45,087 bases of DNA from assembly GCA_024643425.1 (NCBI GenBank), contig JAHEMY010000010.1, positions 1-45,087 of the forward strand, read 5' to 3'. The translations under genes were made by a program, and so were the position numbers. The notes under the pieces are model-generated. The model worked only from the letters and a program-made list of their open reading frames with translations. It had not been told where the DNA came from and did not search any database. This DNA comes from Flavobacteriaceae bacterium (GTDB lineage Bacteria; Bacteroidota; Bacteroidia; Flavobacteriales; Flavobacteriaceae). Shown piece after piece: positions 26,419-35,135 of the stretch. The stretch's first letter is position 1. The number at the start of each line of letters is the position of its first letter.

Positions 26419-27134
26419 TTTTAGAAGTATGTGCCAACAGTTTTGAAAGTGCCCTTGCCGCTCAGGAGGCTGGAGCGCATCGCATAGAACTGTGCACTGA
26501 ATTAAGTGTGGGAGGTCTTACTCCTTCTTATGGGTTGATTGAAAAAGTGCTGACCGAATTGACCATTCCGGTTCATGTGCTCCTTCGGCCTAGAGCAGGT
26601 AATTTCACCTATACCGAATCGGAGATTGATGTCATGCTGAAGGATATTGAATTATGTAAAAAATTGGGCGTTGCAGGAATTGTTTCGGGTGTTTTATCTA
26701 ACGATTTCTCCGTTGATGTCAATCAGACCCGCCGCCTTTTGAATGCTAGCGAATCCATGGATTTTACCTTTCACAGAGCCTTCGACTGGTGTGCCAATCC
26801 TTCAAAATCGTTGGAAGATTTACTAAAATTAGGCGTTACCAGATTACTAAGTTCCGGTCAAGAGACTACTGCAACTGCAGGAATTGAACTCCTTGTTGCC
26901 TTGAAAAATCGAGCCGGCTCTGCGCTTGAAGTAATGCCCGGAGGAGGCATCAATGAATCAAATGCTTTGCTTTTTAAAGAATACGGTTTTGAGAGCATTC
27001 ATTGTTCGGCTTCGGAAAAAGTGCAAACGCTTGCCTCCAAACCAAAAGTGCCTATGCAGGGGACAGTTCTTGAGGGCGTGCTAAGCACTTCATCGAAAAC
27101 CAAAATTGAACAGATTTTAAAACTCTTATCGTAA
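26415..27134 (+). CDS. cutC: CutC family protein
   Basis: 239-residue TIM-barrel protein of the CutC family, originally linked to copper homeostasis; later work in other bacteria suggests other roles, so the biochemical function is open. Typical motifs: LEVCANSFESALAAQEAGAH, RIELCTELSVGGLTPS, VHVLLRPRAGNF, FHRAFDW, and EVMPGGGINESN. Overlaps the hexosaminidase stop by 4 nt and converges on the YCII lipoprotein gene with a 9-nt overlap of the 3' ends. Confidence 0.92.
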   Translation: MILEVCANSFESALAAQEAGAHRIELCTELSVGGLTPSYGLIEKVLTELTIPVHVLLRPRAGNFTYTESEIDVMLKDIELCKKLGVAGIVSGVLSNDFSVDVNQTRRLLNASESMDFTFHRAFDWCANPSKSLEDLLKLGVTRLLSSGQETTATAGIELLVALKNRAGSALEVMPGGGINESNALLFKEYGFESIHCSASEKVQTLASKPKVPMQGTVLEGVLSTSSKTKIEQILKLLS

Positions 27135-27623
27135 AGGGAATCCTTTTGCGGCCCACCAAGGATGAATTTCAATTTCTAATCGTCCTGCTTTCACCATGGG
27201 ATCCAAATTTGCTAAGCTGTCGGCCATTCGAAGAGTGGGGACATTGTAAATGGTTATTCCTCGAATATCACCATCGTCTCCAAAAGGGCCTGAAATATCG
27301 GCATAGCCAAGTTCATACATGCTACTCAAATGTGCTAGGTGTAACGTTTGTAAACTATCTGCTTCTTCTCTAGTCTGAGAACGCGTTGTTCCTTTTTTTA
27401 GAAAAGCCATAAAATACTGTTGCATTAACACGGTATCCCCTGAGGTTTGATCAACATAATCAAAGATCTCAAATCCTTCCGACACAAGTTTTTCTTTTAA
27501 ACTAGCCATAGACGATTTCTTTGCTTCTACTTTTTCATCTATGTTCGATTGGGATATATTATCTTTTTGGTTGCAGCTCAAGAACAAAAAGATGGCGAAA
27601 AGTACAGTTATAAAAGTTTTCAT
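27126..27623 (-). CDS. Lipoprotein with YCII-related domain
   Basis: 165 residues, lipobox LFLSC (C17). Residues ~60-160 resemble the small YCII dimerising fold, with YFMAFLKKGTTRSQ, HLAHLSSMYELGYADISGPFGDDGDIRGI and a C-terminal EIHPWWAAKGFP. YCII proteins usually are cytosolic; here the domain is tethered to the envelope, a variant common in Bacteroidota. Last gene of a three-gene minus-strand unit (VOC-CYTH-YCII) with a 1-nt gap to the CYTH gene. Function unknown. Confidence 0.8.
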   Translation of the reverse strand: MKTFITVLFAIFLFLSCNQKDNISQSNIDEKVEAKKSSMASLKEKLVSEGFEIFDYVDQTSGDTVLMQQYFMAFLKKGTTRSQTREEADSLQTLHLAHLSSMYELGYADISGPFGDDGDIRGITIYNVPTLRMADSLANLDPMVKAGRLEIEIHPWWAAKGFPLR

Positions 27624-27624
27624 A

Positions 27625-28092
27625 TTACCAATTTTTAAATGGATTCATCCCTAATTGTGAATTGTAATAGCGAATATCTCCTGTGACTTCCTTTCCTAAC
27701 CATTGAGGCTTTTCGAAGGTAGCATCTACAGAAGGCAGCTCGATTTCAGCCAGTAATAAGCCTTCATTGGTCCCTAAAAACTCGTCTACTTCATACAAGT
27801 ATCCTGAAACGGGAACCACATATCGATATTTTTCAATAATCCCTTCCTCACACAAAGTCAGCAGCGCTTTTGCTTCTTCAATCGCAATGCGAGTTTCCCA
27901 TTCAAATCGTGTAGTGCCATCCTCTGAAGTTCTTCCCTTAACCGTTAAGACACCCACATCTCCATACATACGAACACGAACAGTACGATTAGGGTCTGTA
28001 TTTAAAAACCCCTGAACGATGTACGTTTTCGACATGGATGCTGTTTTAAATACTTCCGAAGTCACTAAAAATTTTCGTTCTATTTCGATCAT
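27625..28092 (-). CDS. CYTH domain protein (inorganic triphosphatase/adenylate cyclase-like)
   Basis: 155 residues from ATG 28092, chosen because it overlaps the upstream VOC stop as ATGA and because MIEIERKFLV is the canonical ExExK N-terminus of this fold; an in-frame start 18 nt upstream is rejected. YIVQGFLNTDPNRTVRVRMYG, TVKGRTSEDGTTRFEWE and YEVDEFLGTNEGLLLAEIEL complete the tunnel-fold motifs. Family members hydrolyse triphosphates such as tripolyphosphate or thiamine triphosphate; the substrate is not predicted here. Confidence 0.9.
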   Translation of the reverse strand: MIEIERKFLVTSEVFKTASMSKTYIVQGFLNTDPNRTVRVRMYGDVGVLTVKGRTSEDGTTRFEWETRIAIEEAKALLTLCEEGIIEKYRYVVPVSGYLYEVDEFLGTNEGLLLAEIELPSVDATFEKPQWLGKEVTGDIRYYNSQLGMNPFKNW

Positions 28093-28472
28093 GCTTCTGA
28101 AATTCGCCAAGGAGGGTTTTTTCGATTCGCTCCTGCCTTATAAATAATTATTTGATTGCCGTCAGGGTCTAATAACCTAGCTTCAGTCCACAACCAAGGT
28201 TGCTCGGCCCCTTCCGTTTGAAAATGAATTCCCTTTCTTTTCAATGCTTCCACCTCTTTATTCACATCCTCAACTTCAAAATAAACCATCGTGCCACTTT
28301 TACTCGGTAATTCTTCTACATAGTGCATGGAAAAAGTACTCCCTCCCACCGGGCATTCGAACCGAGCATAACGATCATGCGTATGCACAATTAAATGCAA
28401 TCCCAATTTCTTATAAAATTCTATCGATTTTGGAACGTTAGAGGAAGGTATTGTCACCTGATTTAAGTTCAT
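28089..28472 (-). CDS. VOC family protein (glyoxalase/bleomycin resistance fold)
   Basis: 127-residue single-domain VOC protein with two beta-alpha-beta-beta-beta modules: TIPSSNVPKSIEFYKKLGLH in the first and MVYFEVEDVNKEVEALKRKGI in the second, ending LLDPDGNQIIIYKAG with a probable metal-ligand glutamate lost or displaced. Members range from isomerases to drug-binding proteins, so no reaction is claimed. First gene of a three-gene unit, divergent from dinB across 46 nt. Confidence 0.88.
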   Translation of the reverse strand: MNLNQVTIPSSNVPKSIEFYKKLGLHLIVHTHDRYARFECPVGGSTFSMHYVEELPSKSGTMVYFEVEDVNKEVEALKRKGIHFQTEGAEQPWLWTEARLLDPDGNQIIIYKAGANRKNPPWRISEA

Positions 28473-28518
28473 GGATCTTTCCTTGAAGTTTGTCCCTAAG
28501 ATATTATAATTTTAACAG

Positions 28519-29628
28519 ATGGAAGACGATTTACCGATACGAAAAATCATTCATGTGGACATGGATGCCTTCTATGCGTCGGTGGAACAACTCGACCATC
28601 CGGAGCTCCGTGGAAAGCCTTTGGCAGTGGGTGGAAGTGAAAAAAGAGGCGTAGTGAGTGCTGCGAGCTATGAAGCTCGAAAATTTGGCGTACGCAGCGC
28701 GATGAGCGGAGTAATTGCCAAGGAACGTTGTCCCGAACTTATTTTTGTTCGTCCGCGATTCGAACGTTATGCTGAAATATCTAAACAGATTCGCGCCATT
28801 TTTTATGAATATACCAACTTAGTGGAACCGCTTTCCCTCGATGAAGCCTACTTGGATGTCACCGAAAATAAAAAGGGAAATCCAAGTGCTACCTTAATTG
28901 CTAAAGAAATAAGAGCAGCGATCAAAGATCGCTTGGGGCTAAATGCCTCTGCGGGTATCTCCATCAACAAATTTGTAGCAAAGGTGGCCAGTGATGTCAA
29001 CAAACCTAACGGACAAAAAACAGTTCCTCCGGAAGAAGTATTGCCTTTTCTCGAAGCCTTGGACATCAAGAAATTTTACGGTGTGGGTAAAGTAATGAAA
29101 GAGAAAATGTACCGCCATGGAATCTTTACCGGGAAAGACCTCAAAGAAAAAGAGTTGGAATTTTTGGAAGCACATTTTGGAAAAAGTGGAGCCTACTTTT
29201 ACCAAATTGTTCGTGGGATCCAACACAGCGAGGTACAACCCGAACGCACTCGTAAGTCGTTGGCAGCAGAGCGCACTTTTAATGAAAACATCACGTCAGA
29301 AATCTTTATGCTCGAACGGCTCGAGCAAATTGCCGAAGAGGTGGAACGACGACTCAAAAAAAGTAAGGTGGCGGGTAAAACCATTACGCTAAAAATTAAA
29401 TACAGTGACTTCACCCTACAAACAAGAAGTAAAACCTTGCCGCTTTATATTTCGAGCAAATCTTTAATCATGGAAAACGTTAAAGATTTGTTATACCAAT
29501 CCGAACTGAAAAATTCGGTACGCTTGTTGGGAATTAGTATTTCAAACCTCAACAACGAAGGTTCTAAAAAACAAGAATCCACTCCGCAGGAACAAAGCAT
29601 AGACGTACAACTTAAATTAGATTTTTAG
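28519..29628 (+). CDS. dinB: DNA polymerase IV
   Basis: Y-family translesion DNA polymerase for bypass of damaged bases. 369 residues. Catalytic HVDMDAFYASVEQ near residue 13, SLDEAYLDVT near 106, then thumb and little-finger domains (GVGKVMKEKMYRHGI, YFYQIVRGI). The C-terminus QLKLDF fits a beta-clamp binding motif. No LexA-like box was spotted in the 46-nt divergent promoter region, so damage control is unknown. Confidence 0.96.
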   Translation: MEDDLPIRKIIHVDMDAFYASVEQLDHPELRGKPLAVGGSEKRGVVSAASYEARKFGVRSAMSGVIAKERCPELIFVRPRFERYAEISKQIRAIFYEYTNLVEPLSLDEAYLDVTENKKGNPSATLIAKEIRAAIKDRLGLNASAGISINKFVAKVASDVNKPNGQKTVPPEEVLPFLEALDIKKFYGVGKVMKEKMYRHGIFTGKDLKEKELEFLEAHFGKSGAYFYQIVRGIQHSEVQPERTRKSLAAERTFNENITSEIFMLERLEQIAEEVERRLKKSKVAGKTITLKIKYSDFTLQTRSKTLPLYISSKSLIMENVKDLLYQSELKNSVRLLGISISNLNNEGSKKQESTPQEQSIDVQLKLDF

Positions 29629-29684
29629 CCGTGAACTGAACAGTACTTTTTTCAATTGATTATTAATTTCTAAACCCATCTATT

Positions 29685-30491
29685 ATGAAAAAAGTAGTTT
29701 TAATGTTCGCCCTTATTGTTGTATCCCAAGGAGTTTATTCCTGTAAAGAAGCTGTTCCTAATGCTTCAGAATTTCCCGAAACTGAATCCGAGACCGACAA
29801 TAAACAAAAGTCCCAATTAGCGTTAGCGGAAGAACCCGCAGCAGATCCTTCAACGAATACAGCATACAAATATGTCACTGCGCAAAGCGGCCTCAGCCTT
29901 CGTGAATATAACAATCTTCAAAGCAATAAAGTAGGAAAGATGCCGTATGGATCGCGCGTGAAAGTGATTCATTCCGAACCAAAACCTACCATGAAGGTAT
30001 CGGGTATTGAAGGTTCCATGGATGAAGTAGCCTTCAATCATAAAACCGGATTTGCCTTCAATGGATATCTTTCAAGATATTTCCCGCCGGAACGCGACAT
30101 GCATGCCAAAGCCTATGCTTCGGAACTGCAAGGACATTTTCCGGAAGTTAGCTTTTCAGAAATTAAGAGCGGGACGGCGAGCAATCCCATTACAAAAGAA
30201 ACCATCTCCCTTCCCAAAGCACAATGGCATGAAGCCTTTTTCATAGCGCAACAACTATTCGAAATTCCCTCAGAATTTGAATTCCCTAAATCGGCCGGGA
30301 AAGACCAAGAAATCATTCAGGATAAAAAACCTAAAAAAGACCTTTGGGTAAGTCAGCTAGAAATCACTCGAAAAGATGATGTCCTTGAAAAGATTGTCTA
30401 CCAATACGCTTCAAAAAAATTCAAAGCACAAGTCCTCATTGAAAAAGAGAAGGAATTGATGAAAATAACGAAGATGGAAGTTCTTCAATAA
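29685..30491 (+). CDS. SH3-like domain lipoprotein
   Basis: 268 residues. Lipobox GVYSC (C20). After a low-complexity acidic linker (~25-60), residues ~62-130 form a bacterial SH3 domain: YVTAQSGLSLREYNNLQSNK followed by KMPYGSRVKVI and GFAFNGYLSRYF. The C-terminal ~120 residues are unassigned. SH3b domains often bind cell-wall components, so an envelope role is likely but not specific. Preceded by TACTTTTT, one base off the promoter consensus, and followed by a strong terminator. Confidence 0.82.
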   Translation: MKKVVLMFALIVVSQGVYSCKEAVPNASEFPETESETDNKQKSQLALAEEPAADPSTNTAYKYVTAQSGLSLREYNNLQSNKVGKMPYGSRVKVIHSEPKPTMKVSGIEGSMDEVAFNHKTGFAFNGYLSRYFPPERDMHAKAYASELQGHFPEVSFSEIKSGTASNPITKETISLPKAQWHEAFFIAQQLFEIPSEFEFPKSAGKDQEIIQDKKPKKDLWVSQLEITRKDDVLEKIVYQYASKKFKAQVLIEKEKELMKITKMEVLQ

Positions 30492-30495
30492 ATGG

Positions 30496-30524
30496 AAAAG
30501 CCGGTTCACCCCCGGCTTTTTTCT
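30496..30524. terminator. Bidirectional intrinsic terminator
   Basis: AAAAGCCGG and CCGGCTTTT form a 9-bp stem, with T tracts on both strands. It separates the SH3 lipoprotein gene from the convergent MBOAT gene. Confidence 0.85.
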
Positions 30525-30527
30525 TTT

Positions 30528-32186
30528 CTAGAATTGAAAATAGATGAAAGGCTGGAAATCGGAAGAATAGGCTTGATAACAAAGCACCCCAACTACCGTC
30601 GCCACAATGCCTTTCAGGACCAATGGACTGTTCGAGTATTTTAACTCAAGTAAGTCTTTTTTATGTTGAGGATACCAATGCGTGATGTACCCCAACACCA
30701 TGATCACGAAGACCATTTTGTAATGCATAATTACTTGCAACGCATTCCCCCAGTCCATATTATTAGCGATTTGTCGGTACCATTTGGCAATGTGATCCAT
30801 GCTCTCCCCGCGGAAATAGATTCGCACATAGGTGATAAAAAAGAAGGTGACTAAAATTTTCCAAAAGTGTACGAGCCAACCGGTTTTGTCTTCATAAGGA
30901 CTCACGCGACGCCAGTATTTATAAATCACTATCCCCAAACCATTTAGTCCGCCCCAAAGGACAAATTTCCAGGATGCACCGTGCCAAAGACCTCCAATCA
31001 ACATGGTTAGCATAAGGTTGATGTTGGTGTTGATGTGGTTTGCGACTACGGGATATCGAAGCGCTGCGAAAATAGCAAATCCCACAATCCCCGCCACAAT
31101 AATGGTAAAGAGAAGGTCTCCCATGGCGAATACCACACCGGTCAAAATGATTCCCAAAATAATAAAGGATGCCATGGTTCCTTTTCGATTTCCTCCAAGG
31201 GGAATGTATAGATAATCTCGGAGCCAGGTGGATAATGAAATATGCCAACGTTTCCAGAAATCGCCACAATTAATCGCCTTGTAGGGAGATCTAAAGTTCA
31301 CAGGCAATTCGAAGCCCATTAATAAGGCGAGTCCGATGGCAATGTCGGTATAGCCAGAAAAGTCTCCATAGATCTGTAAGGAATAACCAAAGAGCGCCAT
31401 GATATTAGTAAATCCTGAAAACATTTCAGGCGCATCGAATACGCGGTCCATAAAATGCATGGCGATATAATCGGCAAAGATCATTTTTTTGATCAATCCT
31501 TTTAGGATCATATAGCTTCCACGATTAAATTCTAAAGATCCTACTTGTGTAGGTTTCGTAATCTGAGGAACAAAATTCTCCGCCCGAACAATAGGTCCTG
31601 CCACCAGTTGCGGAAAGAAACTCACATAGAACCCAAAGTCCACGATAGATTTAAGCGGTTTTAATTTCTTTCTATAAATGTCGACACTATAACTTATGGT
31701 CTGGAAGGTATAGAATGAAATCCCAACAGGAAGGATGATCGAATCAATCGTGAAATAAGAGGTGTCTGAAAATCCATTTGCCCATACGGCCAACCAGTTT
31801 ACTACTTCATAATTTGTATGAAATAGGGCATTAAACGAATCGGTAAAGAAATAGGCATACTTGAAATAACTCAGTGTAAATAAGTTGATACAGACACTTA
31901 AGACCACTAAAAACTTCCTTCGTGCCTGAGAGGCCGATTGATGGATGTATTTCCCTATGAAAAAATCTGAGAAGGTGCTAAAGAGCAAGATTCCAACAAA
32001 TAATCCGCTGGTTTTGTAGTAAAAAAACAAACTCACCAACAACAGGTAAGCATTTCGTACTTGCGTCTTTTTGTAAACAAGGGCGAATAAAAAATAGGCA
32101 ATCGCGAAGAAGATCCAAAAATTGGCTTGCGTAAAAATTAACGGAAAATCTTCCGAAAAATCAAGAATGTCCGTAAGCCTATTCAT
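30528..32186 (-). CDS. MBOAT family membrane O-acyltransferase (AlgI/DltB-like)
   Basis: 552-residue polytopic membrane enzyme moving acyl, usually acetyl, groups to extracellular polysaccharide or lipid. About 11 hydrophobic segments. Motifs: ISFYTFQTISYSVDIYR and FFPQLVAGPIVRAENF, WKRWHISLSTWLRDYLYIPLGG, and the catalytic histidine in GGLWHGASWKFVLWGG. AlgI-type members need partner SGNH proteins; two are encoded directly upstream, the nearest overlapping by 8 nt. The acylated polymer is unknown. Confidence 0.93.
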   Translation of the reverse strand: MNRLTDILDFSEDFPLIFTQANFWIFFAIAYFLFALVYKKTQVRNAYLLLVSLFFYYKTSGLFVGILLFSTFSDFFIGKYIHQSASQARRKFLVVLSVCINLFTLSYFKYAYFFTDSFNALFHTNYEVVNWLAVWANGFSDTSYFTIDSIILPVGISFYTFQTISYSVDIYRKKLKPLKSIVDFGFYVSFFPQLVAGPIVRAENFVPQITKPTQVGSLEFNRGSYMILKGLIKKMIFADYIAMHFMDRVFDAPEMFSGFTNIMALFGYSLQIYGDFSGYTDIAIGLALLMGFELPVNFRSPYKAINCGDFWKRWHISLSTWLRDYLYIPLGGNRKGTMASFIILGIILTGVVFAMGDLLFTIIVAGIVGFAIFAALRYPVVANHINTNINLMLTMLIGGLWHGASWKFVLWGGLNGLGIVIYKYWRRVSPYEDKTGWLVHFWKILVTFFFITYVRIYFRGESMDHIAKWYRQIANNMDWGNALQVIMHYKMVFVIMVLGYITHWYPQHKKDLLELKYSNSPLVLKGIVATVVGVLCYQAYSSDFQPFIYFQF

Positions 32187-33477
32187 CTGCGTTCTCTAAA
32201 ATTTTTTTAAACAAACTCCCCGGCTCACGCCCTGTGGTGCGTTCCCATTGTGAAACAAATGCTTTTAATAATAAATCCGATTTCACATGGTAGCCTTTTT
32301 GGGTAAAATGAACTCGATCTCTGGCCATTAATTGGTTTTGATACCACTTTTGAGAGGAGCCTAAACCTCCCATAAGCTCGTAGACATCCCACACTGCCAT
32401 TTCGTATTTATTGGCTAATTCATAAATAATACTTTTTGCTCTCGCGGTATTGGTATTGGGCTTTCGACGGCGATAATAGCTATCGTTTGGAACAGTAAGC
32501 AAGATTGCACATTCCGGATTTACTCTTTTCACCAATTGAATGAAAGCCTCATAGTCTGCTTTAAACTTTTCAGGATCGAATTTAGAAGCCGGCATATAGG
32601 TATCGTTCGTCCCTATGGAAATGATAAACAGGTCCGGGCAATACAACTTCAGTTGTTCTTCAAAATAAATACTTCGTGCATAGGCCGGAAAGTTGGCTCC
32701 ATTGACCCCAATACTGGTATATTCGATTCCCGGCTCATCATTCATTAGATCCATTCCCATGAGCATAAATGGCACGTTTGCCAGAGAATCGGTGCGTTCT
32801 ACTTGAAAATTGATGGTTTCCAAATCCTGGTTAAAAACGTATTCAATGAAATGTGAGGTCGTATCTATGATTGATCCTCTTACCAGAGTACTATCTACCG
32901 GACGTACCACATAACAATCGTTCGATTCATTACAATAGAGCCTAAGTTTATTAAATCGATAAGGTTTTTTATTATAGCTTTTGTTGTTGGCTTCTACTCG
33001 AATGGTGTCGTAGCTACCACTAAATAATGCAGTAATACCCGATAGGCCCCAGACCGTACTATCTCTTTTTAGAGAACTTCGTTGTCCTTCCCATTCCTGC
33101 CCTGACGTAACCTTATAATTCGCAGGATTGTTGGTGTTTGCCAATTTATAAGGGAACACAAATCCGCGTTGCGTCATGGTATGCTCACTGCTGTTTTGCA
33201 GATAGGTACGTAAACGGTTGGAATATATATCGGCTTGAATATGAGAGCCTCCAATATGAAATATATGTACCCGTTCTTTTTTACCTTCATAAACACTATC
33301 CAAGGCATTAAAAAATTTCTGAAAGTACTTCGAAGAATCAGCATTTTTCAACACATTGGCTTCTTCTACCACAAGATTGGGATGAATTTGAAGCACACTG
33401 TCCAATACATAATGCTGTCCTTTCATCTGCAATGCCAGCAGAAAAAAGACGATATGTATGATGTTCAAATGCTTCAT
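32179..33477 (-). CDS. Exported SGNH/GDSL-type hydrolase or acyltransferase
   Basis: 432 residues with a signal peptide (~1-21, ending MKGQ). SGNH block I is HIGGSHIQAD (S78), block III is IISIGTNDTYMP near residue 285, and block V is RDRVHFTQKGYH (D387 and H390), so the Ser-Asp-His triad is present. A beta-rich insertion separates blocks I and III. Overlaps the MBOAT gene by 8 nt and sits 4 nt after the other SGNH gene. By analogy with AlgX/AlgJ and PatB it probably receives the acyl group from MBOAT and transfers it to a polysaccharide. Confidence 0.88.
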   Translation of the reverse strand: MKHLNIIHIVFFLLALQMKGQHYVLDSVLQIHPNLVVEEANVLKNADSSKYFQKFFNALDSVYEGKKERVHIFHIGGSHIQADIYSNRLRTYLQNSSEHTMTQRGFVFPYKLANTNNPANYKVTSGQEWEGQRSSLKRDSTVWGLSGITALFSGSYDTIRVEANNKSYNKKPYRFNKLRLYCNESNDCYVVRPVDSTLVRGSIIDTTSHFIEYVFNQDLETINFQVERTDSLANVPFMLMGMDLMNDEPGIEYTSIGVNGANFPAYARSIYFEEQLKLYCPDLFIISIGTNDTYMPASKFDPEKFKADYEAFIQLVKRVNPECAILLTVPNDSYYRRRKPNTNTARAKSIIYELANKYEMAVWDVYELMGGLGSSQKWYQNQLMARDRVHFTQKGYHVKSDLLLKAFVSQWERTTGREPGSLFKKILENADE

Positions 33478-33481
33478 TTTC

Positions 33482-34993
33482 CTAAATTTTCTTCATTAAA
33501 TCCAATTGAAGTGCCGTAAAAAATAGTTCTGAAACAATTCGGTTTCCTGAGGCCGTAAAATGTGTATAGTCCGACCCGGCCAATTTCTGTTCCACCCAAT
33601 AAGGCATTGAATTTTCTCCTCCCATGGCATCGAACAAACTCCAATAGGCAATATTATTTTTCAAACAGACTTCTTTAAGTCTTTGGTTCATGTGAGAAAG
33701 CAACGGATAGGTCATCATCGTACCATTTACGGAGGTCGACATATCGGAAGGGCCAATAAACAATACCGTGGCATCGGGATTGCTTCTTCGGACCCAATTT
33801 ACATTGGACATTAAATAATCTAAATAATCGTCCACTCCTTTTTCACTCCTCAAATAAGGGATTGTATTTCCCCCATATTGAAAAATAAAAATCTTAGGAT
33901 CCCGTCTTGCTGTCATTTGATTGAACACGGCCCTATCCTGCTTAACAAAAATAGTCCCCGATGCTCCACGCATAGCCACGTTATCGAGCGAAATCCCTTG
34001 GGCTCCATCAAGTGTTAATCCATAAAAATCAGGGCTTTCAACCCCCTCTAATTCGATGATTACTTCGGTAGGAGTCGTTGCAAATTCTATTAGAACTTCG
34101 TGATAAGCCCCATCCTCCAGCAAATTTTCACTTCGAATAAGTGCCCCTTCATGATAAACTTTTAAGCTGGTTGGCTGGGTACAATTACCATAGTGCAGCC
34201 CTATATTTGTATAACTCCCAAGCTTACGGTAAAGCATTTTTGATGGTTTAACACTAATCGTAGCCTTTTGTAATGTAGGTTCAGGAGGAGCAATTGTATC
34301 GTTCGGATCGGCATAAGGAGTAAATCTAGAAACCGAAGTAAACAATCCATATTTCTTATGATGGAATTTCTCCTGCGTTGGATCAAAAGCGGCATAGCGC
34401 AACCAATTTTCTGAAGGTGTTACTTTAGCACTTATTTGCTCGTATGCTTGCTTTATTGGTATAAATCCCGGTCCGGAACCCCCAAATACACCTTGAAGTC
34501 GATTTCTTATATAGGCTGAAATGCGGTCTCCTTCCAATTGAGAATCCCCGTAATGCACAATTCTACATTGGGGACTTTTTAATTGTTCCAAGAGTGTGGT
34601 CACAAATTGATCCTTTGAATCTGGGTAAGAAATGCGAACAATCTTTGTGGTGTCCATCACAGAAACATCAAAGACCTTCGAGATTTTTCCCGGAACCTTT
34701 TCCTTTTCATCGGGTATAATGGGCTCGATGATTTCATTCGGCTTTTCTTCGATGATTTCTTCAACGATAGGCTCCACATTATGCAAGATACTATCGATCT
34801 GATCTTTATTCTCTACCGCAACATCGGCATTTAAAAAATACTCTAAGGTGGGATATTTTAAACTCGTACCGCCAATTGGAAATCCGGTTTCTTCAATTCC
34901 GGTTTCATTACCCAACGACCTACTAAGCAATGTAAGCAAGAGCATTGCCAGCAGCACTGAAAAAATAAATGCGCTTAATTTTTTAGGGTTCAT
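33482..34993 (-). CDS. Second exported SGNH-type protein, membrane-anchored
   Basis: 503 residues from ATG 34993 (an upstream TTG-like start adds only five residues before MNPKK). N-terminal membrane anchor ~5-25, a proline/glutamate-rich stretch (~70-115, EEIIEEKPNEIIEPI) as spacer, then an SGNH domain: RIVHYGDSQLEGDR block I, FIFQYGGNT block III and GSDYTHFTASGNR block V (D475 and H478). A jelly-roll like insertion around 255-345 may bind carbohydrate. It starts the three-gene acylation cassette. Confidence 0.87.
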   Translation of the reverse strand: MNPKKLSAFIFSVLLAMLLLTLLSRSLGNETGIEETGFPIGGTSLKYPTLEYFLNADVAVENKDQIDSILHNVEPIVEEIIEEKPNEIIEPIIPDEKEKVPGKISKVFDVSVMDTTKIVRISYPDSKDQFVTTLLEQLKSPQCRIVHYGDSQLEGDRISAYIRNRLQGVFGGSGPGFIPIKQAYEQISAKVTPSENWLRYAAFDPTQEKFHHKKYGLFTSVSRFTPYADPNDTIAPPEPTLQKATISVKPSKMLYRKLGSYTNIGLHYGNCTQPTSLKVYHEGALIRSENLLEDGAYHEVLIEFATTPTEVIIELEGVESPDFYGLTLDGAQGISLDNVAMRGASGTIFVKQDRAVFNQMTARRDPKIFIFQYGGNTIPYLRSEKGVDDYLDYLMSNVNWVRRSNPDATVLFIGPSDMSTSVNGTMMTYPLLSHMNQRLKEVCLKNNIAYWSLFDAMGGENSMPYWVEQKLAGSDYTHFTASGNRIVSELFFTALQLDLMKKI

Positions 34994-35135
34994 TCGACGA
35001 TAGCACAAGTAGGTTTATGATGGATGAAAAAAGATCATCCTCTAATTGAAACGAAATCTCTTTAAAAATTATTGATTATCAAAACATAATCTTTTAAAAT
35101 ACACCTATTTTATCAAGAGAGGTTTCAACAATTTT

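Noticed and set aside
35074-35091. GATTAT...ATAATC inverted repeat between the SGNH operon and pyk
   Set aside because: Only 6-bp AT-rich arms, with no T tract; easily due to chance.
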